Positions 34,368 to 42,518 of a DNA stretch of 64,000 nucleotides are shown piece by piece (position 1 is the stretch's first letter; each line of letters opens with the position of its first letter). The stretch is from Gemmatimonadota bacterium (lineage in GTDB: Bacteria > Gemmatimonadota > Gemmatimonadetes > Gemmatimonadales > GWC2-71-9): NCBI GenBank assembly GCA_003222195.1, contig QHVB01000028.1:1-64000 (forward strand), written 5' to 3'. The translations under genes were made by a program, and so were the position numbers. The notes under the pieces are model-generated. The model was not told where the DNA came from. It worked only from the letters and a program-made list of their open reading frames with translations, and did not search any database.

Positions 34368-36923
34368 ATGATGCCGCTGAGCCGCCGCGCTCGCGTCCTG
34401 GCCAGCGTCGCCGGTCTGTCGCTGCTGGCGATGGTGCTCCGCTACGCGTTCCCCGCGAATGCGCGGCGCACCGTTGTCCTCATCAGCGATCTCTCCTGGA
34501 CGTGGGCCGCCGCCTTCGCGGCGTACGCCTGCTTCGCATCCTCCCGCTGGGTCACCACATCGGAGCAACGCCGCGCGTGGCGCTGGATCGGCGCCGGCTG
34601 CGCGTCGTTCTTCACCGGGCAGCTGGTGTGGAACTATTACGATCTCATTCGCGGCGCGCCGCCGTATCCCTCCCTGGCCGACGTCGGATTCCTCGGTTTG
34701 TACGCGTGCCTGATCGCGGGTCTCGTGACGCTGGTCCGCGGCCAACCCGCGCGCCGCACCGATCCCGAGCTCGTCCTCGATACCGTGCTCGTGACGTTCA
34801 CGGTCGGCGCCCTTGCGTACGAGTATCTGCTTGAGCCACTGCTGACCGCCGGCGCGCCGGTCTCCGCCGCCGCGCTCGTGACGAGCATCGGTTGGTCGAT
34901 CGGCGCCGTCACGGTGCTGTGGATGATTCTGATGCAGATGCTGCGCCGCCCGGTGTTCCCGGCCGCCACGGCGGCGCTCCTGCTGCCGGCCGTGATCGCA
35001 TTCGTGATCGGCGACCAGGTCTACGCCGTGGTCGCGCTGCGGGGCACGTACCAGGCCGGCGGATCGCTCGACCTCACCTGGGACGTCGGGTTGCTGCTGA
35101 TCGCGGCCGCCGCCGCCGTCGCACCCGACTACGCGCAGCATCTCCAGCGCGGGCGCTCGCCGACCACCGAGTCGAGCACCGCGGCACGCTTCATCGCTCT
35201 GGTCATCGGCCTGGCCGCTATGACCGGAATGGCGATCGGCGCCGTGCTGCACGCCGCGCCGGAGCCGGACGAGGCCGTCATCATCGGCATCGGGATGGCG
35301 ATCATCGCCGCCCGCGTGCTCTACTCCCTCGGCGTGAGCCGACGCTACGCGCAGATCCTCGAGGATGAAGTGGCCAACCAGACGCGCTCGCTTATGAGCT
35401 CGCTGGGAGCGACGGCATCGGCCGAGCGCAATTTGCGTCTGCTGATGGAGGCCGTCCCGGAGGCGATTACGGTGGTGGACCGTGACGGCCACGTCCTCGA
35501 CGAGAATGCGGCCGGTCGGACGCTCGTACACGCGTTCCCGGGGGAAGCGAACGCCGGCGGGAAGCGAGCGGGCTTCGGGTGGCTGGAAGGACCCGCCTCC
35601 CGCATCGCGCGGGAGAACCTCGCGGCGGCGTTTGACGGCGAGCTGCGGCGCTTCGAGGTGCCGTTCCAGCGGCCCGACGGCAGTGAGGGGACCGGCCAGG
35701 TGCTGCTCGCGCCGGTGCGCGAGGCCGGGCGCATCCCGAAGGTTCTCGCGCTCATCCGCGACATCACGGACCAGCGGCGGGCCCAGACCCAGCTGCAGCA
35801 GGCCGAGAAGCTCGCCGCCCTGGGACAGCTCGTGAGCGGGGTAGCGCACGAGATCAACAATCCCGCCGCCATCATCTCGGGGTTCGCACAGACCCTGCTG
35901 CTCGATCAGCTCACACCGGAGCAGCGCGAAACAGTCCAGATGATGTACGACGAGGCGACGCGCATCGGCCGGATCACCTCCAACCTGCTCGCATTCGCCC
36001 GCGCGGGCAGCAAGGAGCGCACGCTGGTCGAGCTCAACGAAATCGTGCGCCGGACGTACGCGCTGCGCTCCTACCATCTGACCACGCTGAACATCACGGT
36101 GAACCTCGAGCTCGAAGACGCGAACCCGAAAGCGTGGGCGAATGGATCGGAAGTGCAGCAGATGCTGCTGAATCTGCTCATCAACGCCGAGCAGGTGTTG
36201 ACGACCATGTCAGGCCGGCGGGCGATCACGATCCGCACCGCGCTCGCCGGTGACGAAGGCGCCTTGCTGGAGGTGGCCGACACCGGCCCCGGCATCCCGA
36301 CCGACATTCAGGACAAAATCTTCGATCCGTTCTTTACGACCAAGCCGGAGGGCGCGGGGACGGGGCTCGGGCTCTCGATTTGCTACGGCATCGTCCACGA
36401 CCACGGCGGCCGCATCTCGGTTCACTCAGTCCCCGGACAAGGCGCGACGTTCAGCATCGCCTTGCCGCGCGACGCGCGCGCACGCCCGCGCACGACCCCC
36501 CCGCCGATGCCCGTGCCCGCCGAAGCCCGCGAGCCGGACGGGAAACTCTCCGTGCTGCTGATCGACGACGAAGAGGGGCTGCGCCGGGCGGTCGTGAGTT
36601 TTCTGAAGCGCCGCGGCATGCACATCGTGGCGGTGGAAGATGGCGGCGATGCGTTGCGGGTCCTGCGGCGCGAGCGCTTCGACGTGATCGTATCGGATGT
36701 TCGGATGCCCGGCATGAGCGGCGGCGAGTTTCTGGAGCGCCTCCGCCGCGAGTACCCGGCCATGGTGAACCGGCTGATCTTCACGACCGGCGACACCTTC
36801 GCCGCGGACACGTCCACCTTGCTGCGTGACGCCGGTGTGCCGTCGCTGGTGAAGCCGTACGATTTCTCCAAGCTGGAAACGGTCCTGCGCGAGGTCGCCG
36901 AGTCGGCTAGAACCTCGATTTGA
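34368..36923 (+). CDS. Membrane hybrid histidine kinase with receiver domain
   Basis: 851 residues. Eight to nine membrane helices (1-320) form an unrecognised sensor; a PAS domain (about 350-470), HisKA with phospho-accepting His494 (GVAHEINNPAA), HATPase_c (about 600-705; DTGPGIP, TGLGLSICYGIVHDHGG) and a C-terminal receiver (about 725-845; phospho-Asp777 in SDVRMPG, KPYDF) follow. It senses a membrane-associated signal and relays phosphate to its own receiver and then to an unknown output. No DNA-binding regulator is adjacent. It overlaps the usher gene's 3' end by 17 bp, convergently. Confidence 0.9.
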   Translation: MMPLSRRARVLASVAGLSLLAMVLRYAFPANARRTVVLISDLSWTWAAAFAAYACFASSRWVTTSEQRRAWRWIGAGCASFFTGQLVWNYYDLIRGAPPYPSLADVGFLGLYACLIAGLVTLVRGQPARRTDPELVLDTVLVTFTVGALAYEYLLEPLLTAGAPVSAAALVTSIGWSIGAVTVLWMILMQMLRRPVFPAATAALLLPAVIAFVIGDQVYAVVALRGTYQAGGSLDLTWDVGLLLIAAAAAVAPDYAQHLQRGRSPTTESSTAARFIALVIGLAAMTGMAIGAVLHAAPEPDEAVIIGIGMAIIAARVLYSLGVSRRYAQILEDEVANQTRSLMSSLGATASAERNLRLLMEAVPEAITVVDRDGHVLDENAAGRTLVHAFPGEANAGGKRAGFGWLEGPASRIARENLAAAFDGELRRFEVPFQRPDGSEGTGQVLLAPVREAGRIPKVLALIRDITDQRRAQTQLQQAEKLAALGQLVSGVAHEINNPAAIISGFAQTLLLDQLTPEQRETVQMMYDEATRIGRITSNLLAFARAGSKERTLVELNEIVRRTYALRSYHLTTLNITVNLELEDANPKAWANGSEVQQMLLNLLINAEQVLTTMSGRRAITIRTALAGDEGALLEVADTGPGIPTDIQDKIFDPFFTTKPEGAGTGLGLSICYGIVHDHGGRISVHSVPGQGATFSIALPRDARARPRTTPPPMPVPAEAREPDGKLSVLLIDDEEGLRRAVVSFLKRRGMHIVAVEDGGDALRVLRRERFDVIVSDVRMPGMSGGEFLERLRREYPAMVNRLIFTTGDTFAADTSTLLRDAGVPSLVKPYDFSKLETVLREVAESARTSI

Positions 36924-39474
36924 GCCGAAGTTCCAACCCATCCCGTCCGATCCCGTTTGCGGTGGGCGCCAGCGTGAAGCGCAGCGGTTCCGCATCGACG
37001 GCGAGCGCATCGAGCACTCGCTCGTCGACCGACAGCTCATAGTCACCCGGCTTGACGCCCATCAGATAAAACCCGCCGTCGTTGAAGGTCACCAGCGTGC
37101 GCTGGACCCCCCGCTGGCGGTCGGTCAGAATGAGCGTGACACCGCCGACCCCCCCCCCGGAACCGCTGCGCACGACACGCCCCTCGATAACACCCGCCTC
37201 GACCACCGGGATCTCGAGACTCCGGAACCGGTTTGGACCCGGCACGATGCTGGTCCGCGCGAACAACGGCACCAAGAGCGGCGACTCGAGCGAGAGCGAG
37301 TCGAGGCTCACCATGACGGGCTCGAACGGCACGAGGTCCCAGACGTGATACGCCCCGGCAGAGTCGGTCCGCGCGGACAGTGACCCGATGAGCACGCGCG
37401 CGTTCACGATCGCCGGCTCGCCGGGGTCGCGGATGCCGTTGGCGTTGACGTCGAGGTACACGCGGCCCGACAGTCCCGAGCGCTCCAGCGAAGGACCAGG
37501 CGCGACGCCGAGACGGTCGGTGCGGCGGTCCCACAGCACTGATCCCTGCACGAACTGCGTCGCGTTCACCGGCTGCCCCGGTGGCGCCGATACGGCGGTG
37601 ACACTCCGCAGGGCCGAGAAGTACGATGTGATCGTGACGGTGTAGGTGGGCCCGGCGTCCCCCCGCATCCAATGGGCGCCGACTTCGAGCCGCACACCGC
37701 GCGCGACGGGATGGGCCGCGAACGCCGACCAGGACGCCAGGCCAGCCTGGCGTTCCACTTCGGTGTTGGTGCGCACCAGCGTCTGACTGAGGAAGGCCCC
37801 CCAGCGTGGCCGCGGCATCATGAAGGTCGACAGCCCCACGAACTCGCGGTCACCGATGGCCGGGCCATGTTCGGTACGCGCATAGGGGAGGATCCGCACT
37901 TCGTCCGTTTGCAGCGACGCGCCGAGGCGCGTCCGCGTCAGCACTCCGACGTCGCTTTGGATCCGCTCGAGCCGGCCGTCGAAGAAGAAGAAACCGTGGC
38001 TCGTGGCGGGCCGCCAGAAACCAGTGAGCGTCATCTGGTTGCGGAGGCCCGGCACGGCGAGGACGGAGGCCGAGTCGTGCGCGAAATGCACGTACTCCCC
38101 TTCGAACCGCAGATCGACGGAGGGCTCGTACCGGAGCGCCCCACGCACGAAGCCGGCACCGACGAGCTCGCTTTGTGTCGACCAGGCGTTGGTCGGGTTG
38201 CCCACGAGCGCCACGTAGGGGTGCGTGCGATCGGGCAGTGAATCGCGCCAGAATTGATCGACGCCGCCCTGCACCGTCCACCGCCGGTTCGCCCCATATC
38301 GGAGATCGAGATTCGCCGTCGCGTTGCAGGTGAACGACGGCTGCGGACAGCGGCCACCGGAGAGGCCGTACTCGAACTGCCGCGCGGGAAGCAGCTCGTT
38401 CAATACACGGTAGGTCCGGTTGAACTCGCGGATCTCACCGAACGGGCCGTACGCCACAAAATCGACGGGATTCTCGCCGTAACGCACCGGCAGATCGATT
38501 GCGAAGCCGCCGCTCGCGTTCGCGGAATCGAACGCGACAAGCTCACCGCCGCGGTATGCCTCCACCGACCAGCCCGGCTCGAGACTCCCGGCGTAGCGGA
38601 GCGAGCCGACGAGCGACGGGCGGACGAACGGCGCGTTGGTGATCGCGATGCCCTCGAGCGGGCGCGAGCGCGGGCCCGACGACGGCGCGTCGCCGAGATG
38701 CAGCTGCTTCACCCAGCGATTCTCGCGCCACACGCCGGTCCACGACGCGTCAATGTGCACGCGACCGAGCTCCGCCGGTCCCACGCTTTGCCCGAGCATT
38801 TCGAGCGAGCCGCCGCCGACGTCGGCGCCGACCCCGAATCCGTACGTCGATCCCGCGAACGGATCGCTCGAGGGTGAAAAGAGCGAGTAGTCGATGACGA
38901 CGCCATCCCACGACGGCCGCTGCAGGCCCAGCGTGACGTCAGGTCGCATCCCGTCCGGACGCCGCAAGTACGCCTCGCGAGCGGCTTCGCGGCGCAGGCG
39001 AACCGCGATCGGCAGCGTGCTCGGATCGACGACGGTCGCCGTCAGGTCCGACCAATCCACGACGAACATCACGCCGAGCAGGTCGCCCAATCGCTCGCTG
39101 CCCACATACAGCTCGGGCGTCTCGAATCGAATGAATTCGCGCTCGATGCGCACGCGACGATCGCCGTATTCCATCGAGTCGCTGCGTGGATCGATCACGA
39201 TGCGGCGGTTTCCAGGGTCGACGGTCGCTTCCAGCCGTCCATCCGGCGTCAGCCGGTGACGGATCTCGGCGAGCTGAAAAAACTGCGACAGCGGCAGCAG
39301 GACCTCGGACCGGACGCGATAGGCCTGCAGGGTCGTGCCCGTAATCCGGCCGATCCGGAGATCGACGACGACCGCTTCCGGTGCAGTATCGCGAGGAGCC
39401 TGTTGGGGGGGGGGCGAGGGGGGCGACACGTGCAGCGCGGCCACCAGCAGGAGAGGCGCCTGCACGAGGAACAT
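36907..39474 (-). CDS. Usher-like outer-membrane assembly protein with C-terminal Sdr/carboxypeptidase-like domains
   Basis: 855 residues. A signal peptide is followed by a Pro-rich stretch and small repeated alpha/beta units (YVGSERLGDLLGV). From about 255 the order LHLGDAPSS...LEGIAITNAPFVRP...LRYAGSLEPGWSVEAYRGGELV...GGFAIDLPVRYGENP...RTYRVLNELLP follows the FimD-type usher barrel and plug: secretion-channel strands, plug, then the post-plug strand. From about 670, GRVYLDVNANGIRDPGEP and two later beta-domains replace the usual usher C-terminal domains. The gene follows three subunit genes and a chaperone-like gene in one operon. Usher assignment rests on pattern and context. Confidence 0.7.
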   Translation of the reverse strand: MFLVQAPLLLVAALHVSPPSPPPQQAPRDTAPEAVVVDLRIGRITGTTLQAYRVRSEVLLPLSQFFQLAEIRHRLTPDGRLEATVDPGNRRIVIDPRSDSMEYGDRRVRIEREFIRFETPELYVGSERLGDLLGVMFVVDWSDLTATVVDPSTLPIAVRLRREAAREAYLRRPDGMRPDVTLGLQRPSWDGVVIDYSLFSPSSDPFAGSTYGFGVGADVGGGSLEMLGQSVGPAELGRVHIDASWTGVWRENRWVKQLHLGDAPSSGPRSRPLEGIAITNAPFVRPSLVGSLRYAGSLEPGWSVEAYRGGELVAFDSANASGGFAIDLPVRYGENPVDFVAYGPFGEIREFNRTYRVLNELLPARQFEYGLSGGRCPQPSFTCNATANLDLRYGANRRWTVQGGVDQFWRDSLPDRTHPYVALVGNPTNAWSTQSELVGAGFVRGALRYEPSVDLRFEGEYVHFAHDSASVLAVPGLRNQMTLTGFWRPATSHGFFFFDGRLERIQSDVGVLTRTRLGASLQTDEVRILPYARTEHGPAIGDREFVGLSTFMMPRPRWGAFLSQTLVRTNTEVERQAGLASWSAFAAHPVARGVRLEVGAHWMRGDAGPTYTVTITSYFSALRSVTAVSAPPGQPVNATQFVQGSVLWDRRTDRLGVAPGPSLERSGLSGRVYLDVNANGIRDPGEPAIVNARVLIGSLSARTDSAGAYHVWDLVPFEPVMVSLDSLSLESPLLVPLFARTSIVPGPNRFRSLEIPVVEAGVIEGRVVRSGSGGGVGGVTLILTDRQRGVQRTLVTFNDGGFYLMGVKPGDYELSVDERVLDALAVDAEPLRFTLAPTANGIGRDGLELRLKSRF

Positions 39475-39477
39475 GGG

Positions 39478-39990
39478 TTACTGGTAGACGAGCGAGACGA
39501 TGACGTTGCCCTGGTAGATCCCGGGCTTGGCCGCGACAGCAGGCGCGACGGTGCCGCCGATCCAGACGTACATGGTGGGATTCGCCGGTGGCCCGAACCG
39601 CCCGACGGAACCGAGCGCAGGGTTGAACACGGTGCCGCCCACCGGATTGTTCGTGGAGCGTCGCCAGATCGCCGCGAGCGCACTGAACGCAATCGGCATG
39701 GTGGAGCCCGGCAGCGCTTGAATGTTGGTCAGCTGGGTCGGCAGCGTGAAGCTGATGATCACGAACGCGTTGGCGCTGCCGCTGACTTGCCACTCACCGG
39801 CATTCACCGCCGTGGGCAAGATCGTGCTGGGAACGCCCTTGATCACCGTCCCAAAGTTCAGGTCGCGCAGCGTGGAGATCGTCATCCCCACGGTGACGAC
39901 AACGGCGTCGGCCGATACCGAAGAACCGGCCTGGGCGGCCGCGCGCGCGGCCAACCCGACGCACAGCGCCAACACGAGCGCCTTTCTCAC
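39478..39990 (-). CDS. Secreted pilus-type subunit C (DUF4402-like)
   Basis: 170 residues. Signal peptide ends AAA-QAG. The mature protein begins with an alternating hydrophobic strand (SSVSADAVVVTVGM) like a chaperone-usher donor strand, then LRDLNFGTVIKGV, the motif shared by all three subunits, and ends IYQGNVIVSLVYQ. It is a beta-sandwich by pattern. GTG 39990 overlaps the chaperone stop (GTGA); 3 nt separate its stop from the usher ATG. Probably an assembled fibre subunit. Confidence 0.72.
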   Translation of the reverse strand: MRKALVLALCVGLAARAAAQAGSSVSADAVVVTVGMTISTLRDLNFGTVIKGVPSTILPTAVNAGEWQVSGSANAFVIISFTLPTQLTNIQALPGSTMPIAFSALAAIWRRSTNNPVGGTVFNPALGSVGRFGPPANPTMYVWIGGTVAPAVAAKPGIYQGNVIVSLVYQ

Positions 39991-40844
39991 GGAACGACCA
40001 GCCGCACCGAATCGCGAACCGCGGGAGCCTTCAGCACCACCATCGGATCGAGATCCTCGCGCTCGGCGACGACTTCGTAGCGCAGCCAGTATCGCCCGCG
40101 CGGTAATCCGGGCTGGGGAATCGCGCTCGCCAGACGCGGCTGCATCGCGATGTACACCCCAATGGGGGACGCAAACGTCGTCACGACCGAATCACCGACG
40201 CGCTGCGCATGGACGGCACCCGTCGAATCCACCAGCGTTTCGCGAATCATCCCGATGAAGGCCGCGTTGCCGCGACGCTCGAGCTTGCTCCGGGTGATCA
40301 GCGAATCCCCGACGATCTGTGCAGTGACCTGAGACAGCGTCACCCCCGTACTGACGGGACCCTTGCGGTAGTTCACACCAATAATCGTGCGGACCTCGAG
40401 GGTGAGGCCGACCTGAATCGCCGTCGTGTCGGCGACGCCGGTGATGGGCACGCGTCCTGCCTGCGCCGCGATCACGAGGCGGAGCCAGTATTCCCCGTCG
40501 GGTAGACCGGCCGGCGGGCGGGCCAGGAGCCGCACCGTCTGACGCTCGCGTGGTCCGACCGTCAACCGGCGCGGGAAAGCCTGAATCCACCCGAGGGCCG
40601 AGACGGTCGAATCGCGCCTCAAGGTGTCGAGCATGATCCGGCCGGTCGAATCGGTGGTGGGATATCCGAAAATCGTCGAGATCGCCACTTCGACAGGTTC
40701 GGTGCCGGGATTGTACAGCAGCACGGACCCGCTGCGCAGGCGGTGATCGATGAAGACCGCGTGCGGCGCGACCATAACACCCTGCGCCGCCAGCGAGGCG
40801 GTGCCGAGAGCGAGCGTGACGGCGATAGCGAGCGTGCGCATCAT
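39987..40844 (-). CDS. Periplasmic chaperone-like protein of the chaperone-usher locus
   Basis: 285 residues, longer than PapD (about 240). Signal peptide ends LAA-QG. Two beta-sandwich domains are suggested: the first has VLLYNPGTEPVEVAI and a G1-like strand block RLTVGPRERQTVRLLARPP with DGEYWLRLVI, which resembles the L-P-x-D-R-E-S-x-F-W-L-N region of fimbrial chaperones; the second ends YWLRYEVVAE. It should cap subunits in the periplasm. ATG 40844 overlaps subunit B (ATGA). Confidence 0.7.
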   Translation of the reverse strand: MMRTLAIAVTLALGTASLAAQGVMVAPHAVFIDHRLRSGSVLLYNPGTEPVEVAISTIFGYPTTDSTGRIMLDTLRRDSTVSALGWIQAFPRRLTVGPRERQTVRLLARPPAGLPDGEYWLRLVIAAQAGRVPITGVADTTAIQVGLTLEVRTIIGVNYRKGPVSTGVTLSQVTAQIVGDSLITRSKLERRGNAAFIGMIRETLVDSTGAVHAQRVGDSVVTTFASPIGVYIAMQPRLASAIPQPGLPRGRYWLRYEVVAEREDLDPMVVLKAPAVRDSVRLVVP

Positions 40845-41302
40845 AGCACCGTGACCGTGAGGATGAGTGTGGCCGTGTATGCCCCGGCGCGCTGGTTCGT
40901 CGTCGGATTCGCGGTGGCACCGACAAAGACGGACGCACGACCATTATTCGGGACCGTCGCCGTGAACGGCTGCTTCGGATCGAATCCCACCTGGCTCCCA
41001 ATCGCTTGTGTCGCCGAAAAACCCGCGTCACCCGCTCCAAAACTGATCGGCATCAGCGCGCCGCCCGGGCCGGTCATCGCGACCGGCAGCACAAACGTGA
41101 GTAGCACGGGACCCTTGGGCCCTCTAATGTCGATCTGTCCGCTGTTGGCGGGGTCGGTCCGCAACACGACGCGTGGCACGCCCGGCAGGACGGCACCGAA
41201 CGTCACGCCGCGGATACCCGTCACCGTGAGCGCCCTGCCCTGCGCGCGAAGCGGCACGGCCAGCAGCACCACGGCGATCACGACCCACCACTTCCGTTTC
41301 AT
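40841..41302 (-). CDS. Secreted pilus-type subunit B (DUF4402-like, short N-terminus)
   Basis: 153 residues from ATG 41302 (GTG 41311 adds three). Signal peptide ends LRA-QG. The shared motif VTFGAVLPGVPRVV is present, but only about 11 residues precede it in the mature protein against 24-28 in subunits A and C, so the donor-strand-like extension is missing. It ends YTATLILTVTVL. A subunit without a donor extension would be expected at the tip or as a terminator of a fibre. Confidence 0.7.
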   Translation of the reverse strand: MKRKWWVVIAVVLLAVPLRAQGRALTVTGIRGVTFGAVLPGVPRVVLRTDPANSGQIDIRGPKGPVLLTFVLPVAMTGPGGALMPISFGAGDAGFSATQAIGSQVGFDPKQPFTATVPNNGRASVFVGATANPTTNQRAGAYTATLILTVTVL

Positions 41303-41328
41303 GGTTTGCACGCGTCTCCTCGCGACAG

Positions 41329-41361
41329 CGCCGGCAGAGGAATTTGCATCCCCTGCCGGCG
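41329..41361 (-). promoter_or_regulatory. Hairpin between subunit A and subunit B genes
   Basis: The 90-bp gap between the first and second genes of the operon holds a 13-bp stem with one mismatch (CGCCGGCAG/CTGCCGGCG core, loop ATTTGCA). No T-run follows. In many fimbrial operons such a stem protects the major subunit mRNA or lowers downstream expression. Confidence 0.6.
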
Positions 41362-41392
41362 CGCCATCAGCCCGACGCCAAAGACTCCTAGC

Positions 41393-41890
41393 TTAGTAGA
41401 CCACCGTCATGACGATCGAACCCGTGTAGACGCCCGCCGCCTGGTTCGTCGCCGGCTGCACCTGCGCGCCAATCCAAACCCACAGCTGGCCGGATGCGTT
41501 CAGGCTCGGGCTCACGCCCACCGACGGAGGAAAGCCAATCCCACCGGTCTGCGTGCTGTTCTGAGCATGCACACCAGCGTAGCTCACGATCGGCATGGTG
41601 TTACCACCAGAACCGAGCGTGGCGGGGAGCGTGAACGACAGGGTTACCTGAGTGCTTGCCTGGCCGCTGATGTCAAAGCGGCCGGCGTTCGCGAGGTCCA
41701 TAGCTACGACCGTCTTGTTCACGCCCGGGAACACGTTCCCGAAGCTCAACTGCTGAGCGCCAACCACGTTGATCGGCGTCTGCACGGTTGCCGTCGCCGT
41801 GATGCTGGCGTTGTTCGTCTGGGCCTGGAGCGTCGTGCCCGTCAGAACGAGGGCGGCAACGACCAGGGACAGCTTCGTGATGCTGCGCAT
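41393..41890 (-). CDS. Secreted pilus-type subunit A, probable major subunit (DUF4402-like)
   Basis: 165 residues. ATG 41890 has AGGAGT 4 nt upstream; signal peptide ends LQA-QT. The mature N-terminus NASITATATVQTPINVV is a classic alternating donor-strand-like segment, followed by LSFGNVFPGVNKTV and the C-terminal strand VYTGSIVMTVVY. First gene of the operon, set apart from the rest by a hairpin and preceded by a sigma-54-like promoter, so it is likely the most abundant subunit. Confidence 0.75.
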   Translation of the reverse strand: MRSITKLSLVVAALVLTGTTLQAQTNNASITATATVQTPINVVGAQQLSFGNVFPGVNKTVVAMDLANAGRFDISGQASTQVTLSFTLPATLGSGGNTMPIVSYAGVHAQNSTQTGGIGFPPSVGVSPSLNASGQLWVWIGAQVQPATNQAAGVYTGSIVMTVVY

Positions 41891-41970
41891 TCGGACTCCT
41901 ATGTTTTGTGTCGAGCTTTTGATCAGTTGGAGTGCCATTCGGCGCCTCCACGCTTCGGAAGCAATGTCAT

Positions 41971-41987
41971 GGCAAGGCTTATGCCAA
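41971..41987 (-). promoter_or_regulatory. Sigma-54-type promoter of the chaperone-usher operon
   Basis: The minus strand reads TTGGCATAAGCCTTGCC: the -24 GG and -12 GC are exactly 10 bp apart, and TTGGCA plus TTGC match the consensus TTGGCACG-N4-TTGCW. It is 80 bp upstream of the subunit A ATG. Confidence 0.5.
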
Positions 41988-42092
41988 CCGACAATTTCCT
42001 GTTCGCTGTCAAATTCTTTGACGCAGTCGAGTGGAAATAGCGGAAGCCAAAATAGGACTTGGAGTTAGCGAACGCAAGCGAGAACGAGTGTC

Positions 42093-42140
42093 AGAATTAT
42101 TGACGGTGTTGGGGGCGGGACTGAGCCGGCAAGAATTATT
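42093..42140. repeat. Pair of AT-rich dyads (possible activator sites)
   Basis: AGAATTATT occurs at 42093-42101 and 42132-42140, 39 bp apart; the second is a dyad GAAT-T-ATTC. They lie between the two divergent sigma-54-like elements, about 70-115 bp upstream of the expected plus-strand start, the usual distance for an enhancer-binding protein. Confidence 0.4.
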
Positions 42141-42180
42141 CAAGTTATCGCAGCATAAAGCATTACGTCGTTACAATTGC

Positions 42181-42197
42181 CCGGCACGCCGCCTGCC
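42181..42197 (+). promoter_or_regulatory. Sigma-54-type promoter of the small secreted protein gene
   Basis: CCGGCACGCCGCCTGCC has GG and GC spaced by 10 bp, with GGCACG identical to the consensus -24 box and TGC in the -12 box. It ends 48 bp before ATG 42246. In GC-rich DNA chance matches are possible. Confidence 0.4.
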
Positions 42198-42245
42198 TTA
42201 GTGAGGAGCCGAAATCCAACGGTAACTCACTCAGGGGAGCAGGCA

Positions 42246-42518
42246 ATGCGGTTCGGGATCGTAGCGGTTCTGGTGGTTGGCGCGCTGTCGCTGATGGGGC
42301 GGGATGCAGAAGCCCAAGCTCGTGGCACCCTGCAAGCAACCGCGACCGTGGTCGACACCCGCCAAGGCTTTGAGGCTATCTCGGCCGTCCGGCAGGCGGT
42401 TAGCGCTTCCAGAATCGAGAGCCAGCATGCTGTCGCGACAGTGGCGCAGATTTCGACCGAGCGCCCCGCCTCGAAGCCGAGCACGATGATCGTGACGGTC
42501 GACTTTTCGAGGAACTAG
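42246..42518 (+). CDS. Small secreted protein, possible pilus accessory
   Basis: 90 residues. ATG 42246 follows GGGGAGCAGGCA; the signal peptide ends AEA-QA. The mature N-terminus RGTLQATATVVDT resembles the donor-strand segment of subunit A (SITATATVQTP), and the C-terminus STMIVTVDFSRN looks like a closing beta-strand; the middle is helical and polar. I know no family for it. It is divergent from the chaperone-usher operon and shares its regulatory region, so a role as a minor component or regulator of assembly is possible. Confidence 0.6.
   Translation: MRFGIVAVLVVGALSLMGRDAEAQARGTLQATATVVDTRQGFEAISAVRQAVSASRIESQHAVATVAQISTERPASKPSTMIVTVDFSRN

Larger units (their letters stand above)
41891..42245. 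other. 355-bp divergent regulatory region
   Basis: It lies between subunit A (minus) and a small secreted protein (plus) and is visibly more AT-rich than its surroundings. It contains two sigma-54-like elements, one in each direction, and two AT-rich dyads between them. A 56-codon open frame (42031-42201, plus) with unusual codon use crosses it and is probably fortuitous. Confidence 0.6.

Noticed and set aside
34320-36077. Upstream extension of the phosphoglucose isomerase frame across the histidine kinase gene
   Set aside because: Family N-terminus begins at MNLLGWMRAPEE (34319); the extension is antisense to a clear kinase.
42031-42201. A 56-codon plus-strand frame in the divergent regulatory region
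   Set aside because: No ribosome site, codon use unlike neighbours, no recognisable feature, and it covers the dyads and the plus-strand sigma-54-like element.
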